Assembly: GCA_025201345.1 (NCBI GenBank)
Contig: JAIXMG010000033.1
Coordinates: 62,001-126,000 of the forward strand
DNA length: 64,000 nucleotides
From: Thamnidium elegans
Taxonomy: Eukaryota > Mucoromycota > Mucoromycetes > Mucorales > Mucoraceae
Direction: 5' to 3'
The notes under the pieces are model-generated. The model searched no databases, was not told where the DNA came from, and was given only the letters and a program-made list of their open reading frames with translations. This document shows positions 34,566 to 45,788 of the stretch, piece after piece. How positions within the stretch are numbered: the first letter of the stretch is position 1; each line of letters starts with the position of its first letter. Position numbers and translations under genes: made by a program.

Positions 34566-37004
34566 AATAGATTTGCTGAAGATGTTACGCTTTCTTCAAG
34601 AGAAGGCTCTATCTTTTCTGAAGGTGTTGAATCTGTTTCGAGAGTGATGTCTCAAAAAATAAAGAAAAAATCGAAAGAACTACTGCCAAGGCTTCCGCTT
34701 TAAAAGAAGTAGGACCAAAGTATGCTACTAGTAAGAAAAGAGCTTGTAAAGATTGTGGTACACTGGGACACGCAAGTATGACCAACAAAGTCTGTCATCG
34801 TCATGAAGAGCATTTGCGAGAACTAAAAAAATCTCGTTTTGTTATTAAAACAAGTTTTAAAAATACTATTAATCTGGCTAACAATAAAGTCAATGCTTCA
34901 TTTTGCGTAGCCGTTCAAAAAGTTGTAGTTATCGCATTGTGGAGATGTTACTTCCATCACTTCTTTGTTTGTAAATTTCTTTATTCTTGAACTCTTAAGT
35001 GCGGGTATGACAATTCCTCCGTTGACACATACATTTCTTTATGACTTTGCTTCCCTTATAATGAATCTCGGATCTAAAGCTTTGCCACATGTAGTAGAAA
35101 ATTTTAATCGTTTTACAGAAATGCTGGGTGATACTTATATTCCTGAAAGGTTTTATTCTCAAGTCGTTACTAATATTATTAGAAGATATCCAGCGCTAAT
35201 TCATAACCATGTTGCCGATAACTACAAGAAGAGGTCTTTAAGACATTTTTTTACATGTTTATCTTCAACAAATTCCGAATTTCGCATTTCTTGTTCGACA
35301 GCTCATAAACGAGAACTGGCCCAACAGATATTTGATAGTATCTCAAACGATATTAGTACTAGTTATAAAGAAGCTATGAATCTTACTGAACCTCAAAAGG
35401 CAATTATAACTAGACTGAAAAATGAAAGCGCACGTTTGATGGGTCCATTACCATTAACCACAGCTAATGTTGGAGCTAGGCCTCATTTATACTTACCTTG
35501 GTTATATCATGTCCTACAAAGAATGGAACAAGTTGATTCTATTAAAGAACACGTACCGGAAAAGAAGGCGAATATAGGGTTCATACATAGAAAAGTAAAA
35601 GAGTTAGTAAGATTGGTGGATTTTCCAAGAAAATTTCAAAAAACCTTAGAAAACCATGTACAAGAAGCTATAAATATTAGAGCTGGTAAACCGAAACTCA
35701 GACGACCCAATTGTAATACTTACCAAAGAAGAACGCGCCAAGATCTTTCCGTTGAAAAAAAGGCTTCCTTAGATCATTTTGTACAAGAGACAAGAGATTC
35801 TATTTCCACTAATACATTCCGGCCTGAAAAGTACACTGATCCTAGAGGGGCTCGCTTTTTTTTTATAATTATTCCTTTATATAGCATGCAAATGCGTCAT
35901 ATTCCTATTAATCGACTGGCACTAGCGGAATCATGGAATTGCCAATATACCAAAAAAAAAAAAAAAAAGTATAACACAGCTATGCTGGAAGGCTTTTGAT
36001 ATGACTAAGATTGGATTTAAATCTTTTGACCAGTTAAATAATTCTGATAACAGAAAAGAATTTACGGGTGCACTTCGTACTGATGGTGTTGATCTTTACT
36101 TTATTTGTGATAGGCCCGTTCCTGCTAATTCTTTACCTCTCACACCATCCGATGTTTCTTTAAAGGTTGACTTATCTTCTGCAACTGTATGGGGAGTAGA
36201 TCCAGGTTTGCGAGATTTCTGCTGATGGTAATCATCTGGAAAGGTATAGAATAAGAACAACTACAACTGCTGAATATTATCAACTTGCCGGTTTTAAGAA
36301 AGCTACAATTACTCGAGGGAAGATTGGTAGAGGTGATGCTGAGGAAAGAGCTATTATTTCCGCTACGCCATCCTTAAAGACTAGCTCTTTAGATCGGGTT
36401 AATGCTGCTGCAATATATATATTAAATAATTTTGTAAATATAACTCTATATTATGACTGTGATTTAAAATTCAGCAAGCTTAAATTTCGTAACTATGTTA
36501 AAAAATAGCAAACACTCTCAGAAATATCCAAATGTCTAATAACTGGCAATAGAAAGTATGACCCTACCAGACATATGGTAATTGAAGATAGTAACAAGAA
36601 GTGGAAGCAGCTTTCCCCTGGAGATGGACCAGTAAAATCAAACAAACCTGTTGTACTTGCTTTTGGCGCTGCCATGTTTGGTAACTTGAGAGGAAACGTA
36701 CCTGCTTCTACCAAAGTCGTTAAAGACTCTCTCATTAAATTTGCTCGCGAAAGAAACAAAAAAGTACCAACTTATGTTGTAATGGTTGATGAATATTTGA
36801 CTTCACAAATATGCCCTAGGTGCCAAATCAGAACAACCTCGAACGAAAAAAACAGCTCCGGCTTAAAAATACACCCTGTACTCAAATGCTCTACTTGTGA
36901 TACACGATGGAATAGAGACCATATGACCAGTATGAATATCCGTTCCGTTTTTTTTTATATGGCTCGAAATAACAACAGTCGCCCAGAAGTCTTTAGGAGG
37001 ACAT
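34566..37004 (+). pseudogene. Fanzor (TnpB-like RNA-guided nuclease) relic B, nearly full length
   Basis: The best preserved Fanzor copy. In order: zinc-knuckle-like RACKDCGTLGH (about 34740-34770), a long helical region (34965-35850, e.g. FNRFTEMLGDTYIPERFYSQ), FDMTKIGFKSFDQL (36000), RuvC-I WGVDPGLRD (Asp codon 36199-36201), a middle region, RuvC-II VMVDEYLTSQICPRC (Glu codon 36791-36793), the second CxxC (LKCSTC) and RuvC-III WNRDHMTSMNI (Asp codon 36917-36919), ending at 37004. All three putative catalytic acidic residues survive. Disruptions: frame changes near 34690, 34920, 35860-36000 and 36215 and an in-frame stop near 36507. It is therefore a pseudogene, or an intron-bearing gene with some breaks. 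Element ends and guide RNA were not found. Confidence 0.75.
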
Positions 37005-37393
37005 AATCCCTTATCTTAACTTATATCCTTTATAACATTTGGATAACCATTATTTACTTTTGATAAGTTCTTTTTTTCTTATAACTTTTTTTTCTCTTCT
37101 TTTCTTTTTGAACTGTTTACTAACATATTTTTATATCAAAAAACACTACCTAACTTTCCCCCAAAAAGTTACTTATTTTTTCTCAATATCCTATGAAAAT
37201 AAAGTAAATGGTGCTTGGATACAGTGAGAGTTTTTACGATGTGGTAATGTGACTGCTGTTTAAAATAAGGGTCACGGATTGGCTTGCGGGATTTCTGTTC
37301 AAGCGAGCAGTGAGGGGCGGTGGAATTCCCGAGGCCAAAAGAGACAATCAAGTTGGCAAGTGAATAGACCTTCCTTTTTTATCAGATTTCATC
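37005..37393. other. RPS23 upstream region
   Basis: Pyrimidine-rich (37060-37110), then a GC-richer block (37240-37350) immediately before the ATG of RPS23, consistent with a ribosomal-protein promoter and leader. No gene is seen. Confidence 0.5.
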
Positions 37394-38067
37394 ATGGGTA
37401 AGAACTATTGAATTTTTATTATGGATGTAGAGAGAAAAGAGCAAGTGATTGATGGGGAGAAACAAAAAAAAAGGAGTTGTGATAGATAGATGGATGGATG
37501 GATATAAAAACAGATTTTTTCCATCTAAAAAAAAGGGGGATACATATAAAAAAAGTGCATGTGTACAAAGATGCACAAAATGTAATACAATTTGTTGTTG
37601 TTTGCTAATGTAGTATTTTGTTTAATAATATAGGTAAGGGACAACCTAGAGGTTTGAACGCAGCTCGTAAGCTCCGTATTCACCGTCGTGACCAACGTTG
37701 GGCTGATAAGCAATATAAGAAGAGAGCTCTCGGAACTGCTTTCCGTTCTTCTCCCTTCGGTGGTTCTTCTCACGCCAAGGGTATCGTTCTCGAAAAGATT
37801 GGTGTCGAAGCCAAGCAACCTAACTCTGCTATTCGTAAGTGTGTTCGTGTTCAACTTATCAAGAACGGTAAGAAAGTTACTGCTTTCGTTCCCAATGATG
37901 GTTGTTTAAACTATGTTGATGAGAATGACGAAGTTTTGATTGCCGGTTTCGGTCGTAAGGGTCGCGCTATTGGTGATATTCCTGGTGTCCGTTTCAAGAT
38001 TGTCAAGGTCGCTGGTGTCTCTCTTCTTGCTCTTTACAAGGAAAAGAAGGAGAAGCCTAGATCATAA
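37394..38067 (+). CDS. RPS23: 40S ribosomal protein S23 (uS12)
   Basis: Small-subunit protein at the decoding centre. The first exon is only four bases (37394-37397, ATGG); after a 236-bp intron the second exon is 37634-38067. The product has 145 residues, exactly the usual length. Hallmarks include [40 protein letters not shown], and the KQPNSA loop with the conserved proline that is hydroxylated in many eukaryotes. Codon choice is strongly biased (CGT, AAG, GGT, TTC), as expected for high expression, and contrasts with the AT-rich flanks. Confidence 0.97.
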
Positions 38068-38215
38068 ATTATCTCGTATCTCTGCTATACTTTTTCCAAT
38101 ATTAAAAAAAAACTACTGTATTTTGGGTCTTTCTTTTATTAAGAGCTTGAAATGCATGGTAAAATACTTATAAAATAAAAGGAAAAAAAAAAACTTCTAC
38201 ACATAAACATAAAAT

Positions 38216-38848
38216 TTAATTGAGTTTTTGAGCAACATACGCGATGCCTGTCAAAACAACACCTAATCTCCAAAATCTTCCCCATAGATTTTCCATACCA
38301 GGTGCTACTTTATTAGGTACATTTTCATCTCCTGCTGCTCTTCTTCTTTCTGTAGCCTTTTCCATTCTTTGTCTTCTTCTGTGTTCTTCTGCTTCATAAT
38401 GTTTATTATAGTGATCTCTATGATCAAATCGACCTTCTACTTTATCTTTTCTCATTCTTTCTGCTTGTTCTTTTGCACTACTTGAACCTGTACTTCTAGG
38501 TGCTCTTCTATTTCTAAAATGCCACGCTTGTGAATTAGCATTACCACCTCCTGCTCTGGAATAAGTTGCTGCAGTATTTCTATTACTATTACTACTATCA
38601 TCATACTCATAATCGTACTTTCTTTTACTGGCTTCATTTCCAAGTACACCATAGGCTTCGTTAATATCCAAGAACATTGTATGTGCTTCTTTATTATTAG
38701 GATTAAGATCTGGATGAAACTTTTTTGAAAGCCTGTAATAATTTGACTTGATGGTCTTTTTATCTGCATTATGTTTTAATTGTAAAATGTCATAGTATTT
38801 CTTTTGTCGTGCAATGCTTGAATGGAACGAACGTTTTAACAGCATCAT
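38216..38848 (-). CDS. Mitochondrial J-domain protein with C-terminal membrane anchor
   Basis: DnaJ/Hsp40 co-chaperone of 210 residues, intronless. The N-terminus (MMLLKRSFHSSIARQ) resembles a mitochondrial presequence. The J domain covers residues ~18-82 with YYDILQLKHNADKKTIK and the essential HPD at 45-47. The middle is charged and Arg-rich; a single hydrophobic segment (RLGVVLTGIAYVA) ends the protein. This layout (short J protein, C-terminal TM) resembles DNAJC30-like mitochondrial proteins, which is inference. It faces RPS23 tail to tail, with 148 bp between the stops. Confidence 0.85.
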   Translation of the reverse strand: MMLLKRSFHSSIARQKKYYDILQLKHNADKKTIKSNYYRLSKKFHPDLNPNNKEAHTMFLDINEAYGVLGNEASKRKYDYEYDDSSNSNRNTAATYSRAGGGNANSQAWHFRNRRAPRSTGSSSAKEQAERMRKDKVEGRFDHRDHYNKHYEAEEHRRRQRMEKATERRRAAGDENVPNKVAPGMENLWGRFWRLGVVLTGIAYVAQKLN

Positions 38849-39122
38849 TTAATACAAGAAAAAGAAAAAGACAAAAAAAAAATAGATAAATTTTTAGTGC
38901 AATTTTTTTTTTTTTTACCTGCGACACTGTTTTTAACGGGATACCTAGCGTTACTTCACTAGAGGGAAGATATTAACTTTTAATGACGATGTCTTTATAA
39001 TTGAATTAGCTTAATTATTTCTGTGGATGCAACTCTTTTTTTTTGTGCTTGTCTGTGATATCATTTTTGCAAAAGGTGTATTTATTTATATATTTTAACT
39101 AAAGTAATTTATACTACTAGAT

Positions 39123-40381
39123 TTATTTCTTTTCGTCCTTCTTCTTTTCCATATCCTCCAATGCCTTTTGAATACGTTCATCATTTTTATCGACACCAGG
39201 TAAAGAACCTAATACTGCTGACATCATCTCTTCGTCTTCTCCATCATTCATAGACATTTCCAGTGCTCTTTGAAGAGCATCATCTTCATTTAAATCTTCC
39301 ATTGTTTCGTCTTCATCTTGAACAGGAGCATCATTCATTGACATTGCTAAAGCAGCTTGAAGTTCAGCATCTTCATCGTTTTGTTCAGGTTGTGAATCTA
39401 TTGCCATAGCAGAAGAAGATTCTCCTTCTTTTGAATTACTACCACCACCTCCATTCTTTGCTGCTTCTGCCTCTTGGCGTGCCTTTTCCTCTTCAAGTGA
39501 AATACGTAATGCCTAAAATAATATATCTATTAATATGGTATATTCCTCCTCCCCCCCCCCTTCTTTTTATTAGTGCTTACCAATGCAAGCTCAGGATCAA
39601 GACTAGGATCAATACCAAATTCAAAGTCACCACCATTACTAGCACCGAAATTACCAGCAGAACCTTCTTCACCAGCAATAATAGGAGTAGAGATAAGCAT
39701 ATCACTTAAAAGATGAGGTCCAGGAGGAATAGTGACAAGATGACTGTTATCACTGTTATTGACATTATTAATAAAAGCTTCTAATCTAGAGGTATTTTCA
39801 GCTTCTTCACCAAAATTGATAATATCTACTGCAACGTTATTCTTTTTAAGCTTCTTGGCAAGTTTAACCAATGTCTTTTCATCACTTTCAACAGGACTTG
39901 CAACAAATACAATAATTCTTTGGCGTTGGTTTCTGTTTTGTCTATGTTTCAAAGCAAGCTAATACAATAGATTTTTAGTTAAATATATCCTGTTTTTTTG
40001 TTTTTTATTTTTTACCTGGGCAATTTGAACACTGGTTAAAAAATTAGGTTTACCACCTGCTTTAACAGCATGCAAAGCGGTAAGAATCTTGCCAACGTCT
40101 GTGGTTAATGTAACTAAAACTTCCGGTCCTTTGCCTGCTGCAGTCATGAGTCCAACAGTATTTTCGGGATTCGATTGTGTTTTAGATGAAAAAATAAGAT
40201 TGACGGCTTCGTTTTGTGCAACTAATCGAGTAGGAGAATAGTCCCCATTACGCATCCATTCGGAATTGTCGACGCTTTTTTTTAAAAAAAAAAATACTAG
40301 ATTAATATGCTATTTATATGAATATACTATATTTAAAAAAAGTCAATATATTTACACAATCATTGAAGCTTCCATAACCAT
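39123..40381 (-). CDS. RPN10: 26S proteasome regulatory subunit Rpn10 (ubiquitin receptor)
   Basis: Ubiquitin receptor of the 19S particle. Exons: 40381-40356, 40274-40016, 39958-39581 and 39512-39123, all in phase, giving 350 residues. The N-terminal VWA domain begins [20 protein letters not shown] and continues with [19 protein letters not shown] and [11 protein letters not shown]. Three ubiquitin-interacting motifs follow: [28 protein letters not shown] and [12 protein letters not shown]. Yeast Rpn10 has one UIM and animal S5a two, so three is notable. Intron 1 holds a T-run/A-run palindrome, and the last intron a run of ten C on the plus strand. Confidence 0.95.
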
Positions 40382-41472
40382 TTTTTTTTATATGTATATT
40401 TTTAATAAAGAAAAAAGGAAAGAGAAAAAACCTTGGTTTTATTTTACGCGTATGCCCTTTTTTTTTCAAAAAAGTTACGCACTCTAACACCTTTCCTTCT
40501 ACGACACGTTAACCTTACGTCACCCTTTATAAGTAAAAAAAAAAAAGTGACTTCTTTTAAAAAATATGAAAACCTACACTGCCACAAACGACGTCTTACA
40601 CATTCAACCACTAGTTAAGACACTACGCGAACCCCCAAAAAAAAAGACAGAACCTACCTTTGAGATTCCTGAGTTGATCAGCTTCATAATGACATGTTAT
40701 GCATGTTTAAAAACCAAACACGATACCGACGTCCTTTAGTAAAGACACAAAAAAACTTAACGGCTTATTGTTATTTTTTCACTTTTTACATACAATCTAG
40801 ATACAAAGTATCCAAGTACGTACTGTAGACTCTGTGAGGACAAAAAATTTAAATGCGACTGGTCTACACAGTCTTGTTATTGAAATTGATGATTGATGAT
40901 ACGGTTAAACGTGATCTGCATGATCCCGATTACTATTGTATGGTCTGAGAGACTTGTTCTGATGATAAAATTGAGTATTGCTGTAATAGTTTAAAACTGG
41001 GGAAAGTAAAGTTTATGTTTTATGATTGAATTGACCCTAATGTTTAGTAAAAGTATTGAAAACGACAAAATATTCACCGTAAACGAATACAACTCAACCG
41101 TTACTTTTCAGTTATTGCTTTAAAATTACCACTAATAAGCAAGTAGGTAGTATGAGTGAGAGGAACTGGAAGACGACGTATAAAAGGTGCAGTCACATGT
41201 ACAAACGAGAAATGTCCTCGTAGGTTGTCTAGTCGTTCCAACGCCACCAACGGGGTCAGAACGGCGCCATGAATATTGTCTTAATTGGTTTTTGCCACTT
41301 TTTAGAAGAGGTTATTTTTTATGTAAACAGGTTCAATTTGTCCAATCAATTCCAACGCGACTTTGCGGTCCTCGGATGTCCCGACAACTTAAAAATGTTT
41401 TTGACCGCAGCTAGTTTTTTCTTTTCTTTATATTTTACACCTTTTTGTTAAACCACATATATTTTTTTTGTA
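40382..41472. other. Divergent intergenic region RPN10 / ASC-1-like gene
   Basis: About 1.1 kb. A GC-richer patch at 41150-41400 has short overlapping open frames (60-75 codons) without domains. I see no proteasome-associated control element that I could name with confidence. No gene is called. Confidence 0.5.
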
Positions 41473-43063
41473 ATGTCACTTGAAAGTTGGGCAACAGATA
41501 AGCTGAGCGTTTTTTTGGGTTTCGACCCGGAGACCTTAAAGACACAAATCTTACCTTACTTAATGTCTTCTAATTCACCTGATGCCTTTGCCGATGAGCT
41601 TATGGTAAGAAAACGTCTTTTTTTTTAAAAAAATATATAAGCAAAAGTCTTCAACTTTTTTTCTTTTCTTTTTAGGGTATGGTTGGTGCAAGTGACGAAG
41701 CACTAAGCTTTATTCAAGAGTTTACAGAACGTCGATTTGCACCTAAGGTCGAAACACCACCACCACGACCAGCCCCGCCAGCACCTAAAGCCATTACTCC
41801 AAGTCAATCCGTATCACCTTCTACGTCTTCTATTCCTAATACTCAATCAGAAGGTTTATTTCCTTCGTTACCTAAAAATGAACAACCCTACGAAACCATG
41901 TGGCCTGTTAATATCAATGTACATCAAAAAAAGGACGATGAATACTTTGCTGGGTAAGCCAATACATGTAAAGGATATATCATCATTTGTAATTAACAAT
42001 ATAATCTAGTTTAAAAAAAACAAAGCGAGGAAAGAATAAAGCTCAAACGAATGAATTAAGAGCGGCTGCTTTTCCCGCTGAAAATAAGCAGCCATCAGCT
42101 GCAACAGTAGCAAAGAAAGAAAAGAAGAAAGCCAAAAATGAAATGACTTTAGAGGACGCGTTAAAGGAATTAGATATCAAAGCGGAGAAACCAGGAAAAA
42201 AAAGAAAGCCGTGTCAATGCCAAGCTACCAAACATCCCTTGTTAACAGCAGCGCCCAATTGTTTAAGTTGTGGTAAGATTATCTGTACATCTGAAGGTGT
42301 AGGACCTTGTACATTTTGTGAAGCACCTGTTTTATCAAAAGAACAACAAATTGCATTAATTGCTGAAGCTAAAAAGAAACGTGCTGAACAAAAACAACAA
42401 CAACAACAACCATCAAAGCGTGCACCAAGTGGCAATGTAGGGGGTATGTCAGCTTACGCTTCTAAAGTAGGTGGTGATATTTATTCTACCCGTTATGAAG
42501 AAGATGAAAATAGAATAAAAGCAGAAGAACACAAGGAAAAGTTATTAGAATTTCAAAGAACCAGTGCACAAAGAAGTACTGTTATTGATCAAGCAACTGA
42601 TTTTGAATTACCAACAGATCAAGCTAATTTCTGGCTATCACCACAAGAGAGAGCTTTATTAATCAAGAAACAACAATCTAATCTAAGACGTGTTGAACGT
42701 AAAGGGCAAAGCAGTAAGCGTAAGGTGATGACTATTGATGTTCAAACAAAGCAAGTTAAGATGGTAGATGCTGATGATGATTCTTCTTCTGAAGACGAAG
42801 TACCAGTAGTAAAGATGAATTTATCAAAGCAACCGCAAGAAAACGATGCTTCTTCTGCAGGTACTTATGCTGTCAACCCCTTATTAAAGGGTATTGAACG
42901 ACCTACATTTATTGGAAAACATACAAAGAAAACAAAGGGTCAATTAAGAAGAAAAGAGCGTGTTCAATATGACTTAGACGATGTTATGAATGATTACATT
43001 TATTCTGGAAGCATAGGCGACCAAGATGCGTTAGATCCGTCAAACGAACCTATCACCTGCTAA
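41473..43063 (+). CDS. ASC-1/TRIP4-like protein (zf-C2HC5)
   Basis: Homologue of activating signal cointegrator 1, a subunit of the ASC-1 (RQT-like) complex that works in transcription co-activation and in splitting collided ribosomes. Exons: 41473-41604, 41676-41953 and 42010-43063; 487 residues. The N-terminus (LPYLMSSNSPDAFADELMGM) matches the conserved helical region. The C2HC5 zinc finger is at about residues 185-235 (KPCQCQATKHPLLTAAPNC, CLSCGKIICTSEGVGPCTFC). Basic coiled segments follow, with a short poly-Q. No ASCH domain is seen at the C-terminus, as in the fungal form (yeast Rqt4). Followed by an ATA repeat (about 43070-43096). Confidence 0.88.
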
Positions 43064-44055
43064 GATACATTATAATAATAATAATAATAATAATAATTGT
43101 AATAAAAAGTACGGCTGTATTTATTTAATCATTTTTTTGTATGAACTACACTAGTTGTACTATTGACCTTTTCAATAGCTTTTTTTTCTTATATCAAGCA
43201 CGATTTGATTGGCTAGTACAGTACAATACACACCTGGATATTTCTTAAAATCAGATATTCTAAATATAAACTTACGTGTAAATGTCGACCAGTTTTTAAT
43301 ACTAGGATATAAAATGCATAATACCGAGTTCCTAAAAGCTCATATTAGCACGCTTTTTTTCTTTTTTTTATATAATTGGTATATCACATCATACCAATAA
43401 AAAAAAGCTCCACTGGGCATGTTATTACCATGTATTATCCTAAGTGAGCGATAGAAGTAAATGTAAGTTTTACCTACTATAAATGATGAACTTTCTACAG
43501 GGCCTCAAGTTAGATCAAATTTATATCTAGATATCTTACCTGTACTGATGTGAAGCAGTATTTATAAAGGAAATCATGTATGTGAATTAAGGGTCCATAC
43601 CAGAATAAGAGTAGACGACATTCTTGCGTCGATATATAAGCTGTGCTCATACGTACTAACCGTATCTAATCGTTTTTTTTTTTTTTTTTTTTTTTTTTGT
43701 AAGCCATTCGTTATTGCTGCTGATTTTGCAGTGTGTTTCTACTGCCGTAGGGCATTCTTACTGCCAGTGTGCTTCCGTAGCTTTTAGATGGATTTCAGTA
43801 GCCATTAGTTCAAATATTTAAACTAACTATTTTTACAAATAATATATTTTTGCATTTTCTAATGATCCCCAATTTTAAAAAACTCAGATGTACTCCTAGT
43901 GCCCCCCAACGTAACCTCTATTGTCATATAAGAAAATTATCTGAGACAACAGTAAAAAGACTACGGGATAATAAAAAAAAAATCCTGGGAGGTGTAATAA
44001 GTACACTTTTATTCATCCGAAAAAAAAAAAGTTACTTAGAAAATAAATATGAAAA
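43064..44055. other. Repeat-rich intergenic region
   Basis: ATA repeat just after the gene, T tract of about 24 at 43674-43698, otherwise AT-rich DNA with GC-richer islands around 43560-43660 and 43720-43800. No gene is seen. The right edge meets the MITE-like element. Confidence 0.5.
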
Positions 44056-44684
44056 TTTCGTTCGGTCATTCACAAGTCCTTCTAGTATCGCTTCGGGTGG
44101 CCAAATTAAAAGTATACATGAATATATGGTCTGCAAAGGTACACAGTAATAACTACTGTAAATTAAAATACTTTATTAATTTTTTATATTTACTTGGATA
44201 CACAAATCAAACTTTAAGACAGACCGTTGAAATATTGTAAACTGCTTACGGTTAGGCATACTTCTACGCATATATACTTTCATCGCTTACACTCCTTACA
44301 CCACTTATGTCGCTTATGCCACTTACATCACTAACTATTCCGACTTTGTTATGTCTCTGTCTGCTGCAAGATGCATCTCCTTCACCGGACGGAAAGCTCA
44401 AATTATTCGTTTCGTTCTTTCATATACTAACCTTCTACTTTTTTATTTCTTTTATCTCTTCATTCTGGCTCTTCATTCTGTCTCTTCGTTCTGTCTGCCC
44501 CTTTTGTTATTTTTTATAATCAATTGTAAGAGGGAGAAAAGGGACCAGTAGAATAGAAAGGAGTGTGGATGATTTAGATATCTTCGTACAAGAGAATATG
44601 TATATTTATAAGAATCTAAAAAGAAAAAAAGGAGAATAATACTGCAGGTCTTTACATAGTCGGCGAATGTTGAACACTTTCTAA
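44056..44684 (+). mobile_element. MITE-like element, copy 1 (5'-truncated)
   Basis: Non-coding repeat that matches 57131-57674 in the same orientation: shared blocks include GGGTGGCCAAATTAAAAGTA, CTCAAATTATTCGTTT and a polypyrimidine block of TTCATTCTGTCT-like units. It contains a 9-bp tandem array (CGCTTACAC, TCCTTACAC, CACTTATGT, CGCTTATGC, CACTTACAT; 44284-44335). The right end, 44631-44684, is the inverted complement of the left end of copy 2 (44 of 54 positions identical), so both are terminal inverted repeats of one element family. The base pair after the end is TA, as for Tc1/mariner-type insertion. The left inverted repeat of this copy is missing. Confidence 0.7.
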
Positions 44685-44818
44685 TAAACTATCTGGGAAG
44701 AAACAGCCTTTTCCCGTCATTATTTGCTATAAAATATATTTTAGGAATCATTTACTCATCGTTATTTCTTGTATGTTTATACAAAGTATAACAAACCGAA
44801 AAAAAAAACTTCTTTCAG

Positions 44819-44947
44819 GATTTAATTGTGGTTATTCACAACTGTCCTATATTAGACCAGGATGATATAGATATTCTACGGAAGATACGTTGTCAGCTGT
44901 ACCTCTTTTATATCTTGGAAACCATCATTGGACTGACCAACTACTAA
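44819..44947 (+). pseudogene. Tc1/mariner (IS630-type) DDE transposase fragment 1
   Basis: A 42-codon open stretch reading DLIVVIHNCPILDQDDIDIL then RKIRCQLYLF. It resembles the second catalytic strand of Tc1/IS630 transposases (VxMDNxxxH...I...L...G). The catalytic Asp is replaced by His (codon 44837-44839). The downstream PYSPELNPIE segment does not follow. Dead fragment. It starts 135 bp after the MITE end. Confidence 0.5.
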
Positions 44948-45341
44948 CTATGATATATACGCATTATATTCCTTATTATTTTATGTTGCTACGTGATAAG
45001 GTGATTAATCATACTTTCCTATTTTCCGCTGGATCAACAATAGGTCTTTTTTTTAACTCCACCTTATATTTGTATTTTTCTTGGAACCATTAAATATTAC
45101 ATTAGAGTGTAGATTTCGCATTCAGAAACGAAGTATATTTCTTTAAAGAAGCATCAAATCTCTCAAGAAGTCAAATTCCTTTTAATCTCGGTAGAGCCAT
45201 TATCACCATTTTTTATGTTAATCTCATACATATTTTTTAAAGGAAGCATGCAGAATTTCGATTGGAATTTTTTTTATTTTTGTTTTATCATAAACAATTG
45301 TACAACTCTGAGTAAAAAGTAATCATTGGTTTTTATACATC

Positions 45342-45563
45342 CTTCAAAGTCCGGATTTAAATACGCTTGAAAACCTTTGGTACCTTTTAGGTAGAAAAAT
45401 TGGAAAGAGAAGTAATAAATGTACTCATTTGAAACAATTGGATACCTTTATCCAAGAAGAATGGGTAAGACATTTGTTTAAAATTTACGAGCAGTATGCC
45501 CGAAAGATGTATAGCTGTAAAAAAAAAAAGTCAATAATGGCCATACCAGATATTAAAACATAA
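45342..45563 (+). pseudogene. Tc1/mariner DDE transposase fragment 2 (C-terminal)
   Basis: A 73-codon open stretch reading LQSPDLNTLENLWYLLGRKI and then KRSNKCTHLKQLDTFIQEEW, closely matching the third catalytic block of Tc1 transposases (QSPDLNPIENLW...). The Glu of the DDE triad is kept (LENLW), with Pro-Ile changed to Thr-Leu. It ends in a natural stop at 45561. No upstream catalytic region is attached, so it is a 5'-truncated relic. Confidence 0.75.
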
Positions 45564-45788
45564 ATAAAACCTAACGTTCATTAGTTGTATATTTCAGTAA
45601 TTTATATATAAATTTAAAAGTTATCTGATTAAAGTTTTTTATCAAGTTTCTTCATTCAAAGATGCTATATCATATGGATAATTGTTTTTGTTTGTAAAAG
45701 TGACGATTTCTATTTGATCGGAGTAGTATAACCCATATAAAATGTCAAGCGTTTTTTTTTAAAAAAAAAAGATACGTTTTCTACACCA

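Noticed and set aside
40281..40381. Non-canonical splice site in RPN10 intron 1
   Set aside because: Re-reading the minus strand shows a normal GT...AG intron (exon ending ATTGT, next exon CGTCGAC) that keeps the frame.
41187..41451. Small gene upstream of the ASC-1-like gene
   Set aside because: Two overlapping short frames, no motif, no splice support; probably leader or chance.
43064..44055. CRISPR-like array or satellite
   Set aside because: Only an ATA microsatellite and homopolymers; no regularly spaced direct repeats with unique spacers. The host is eukaryotic.
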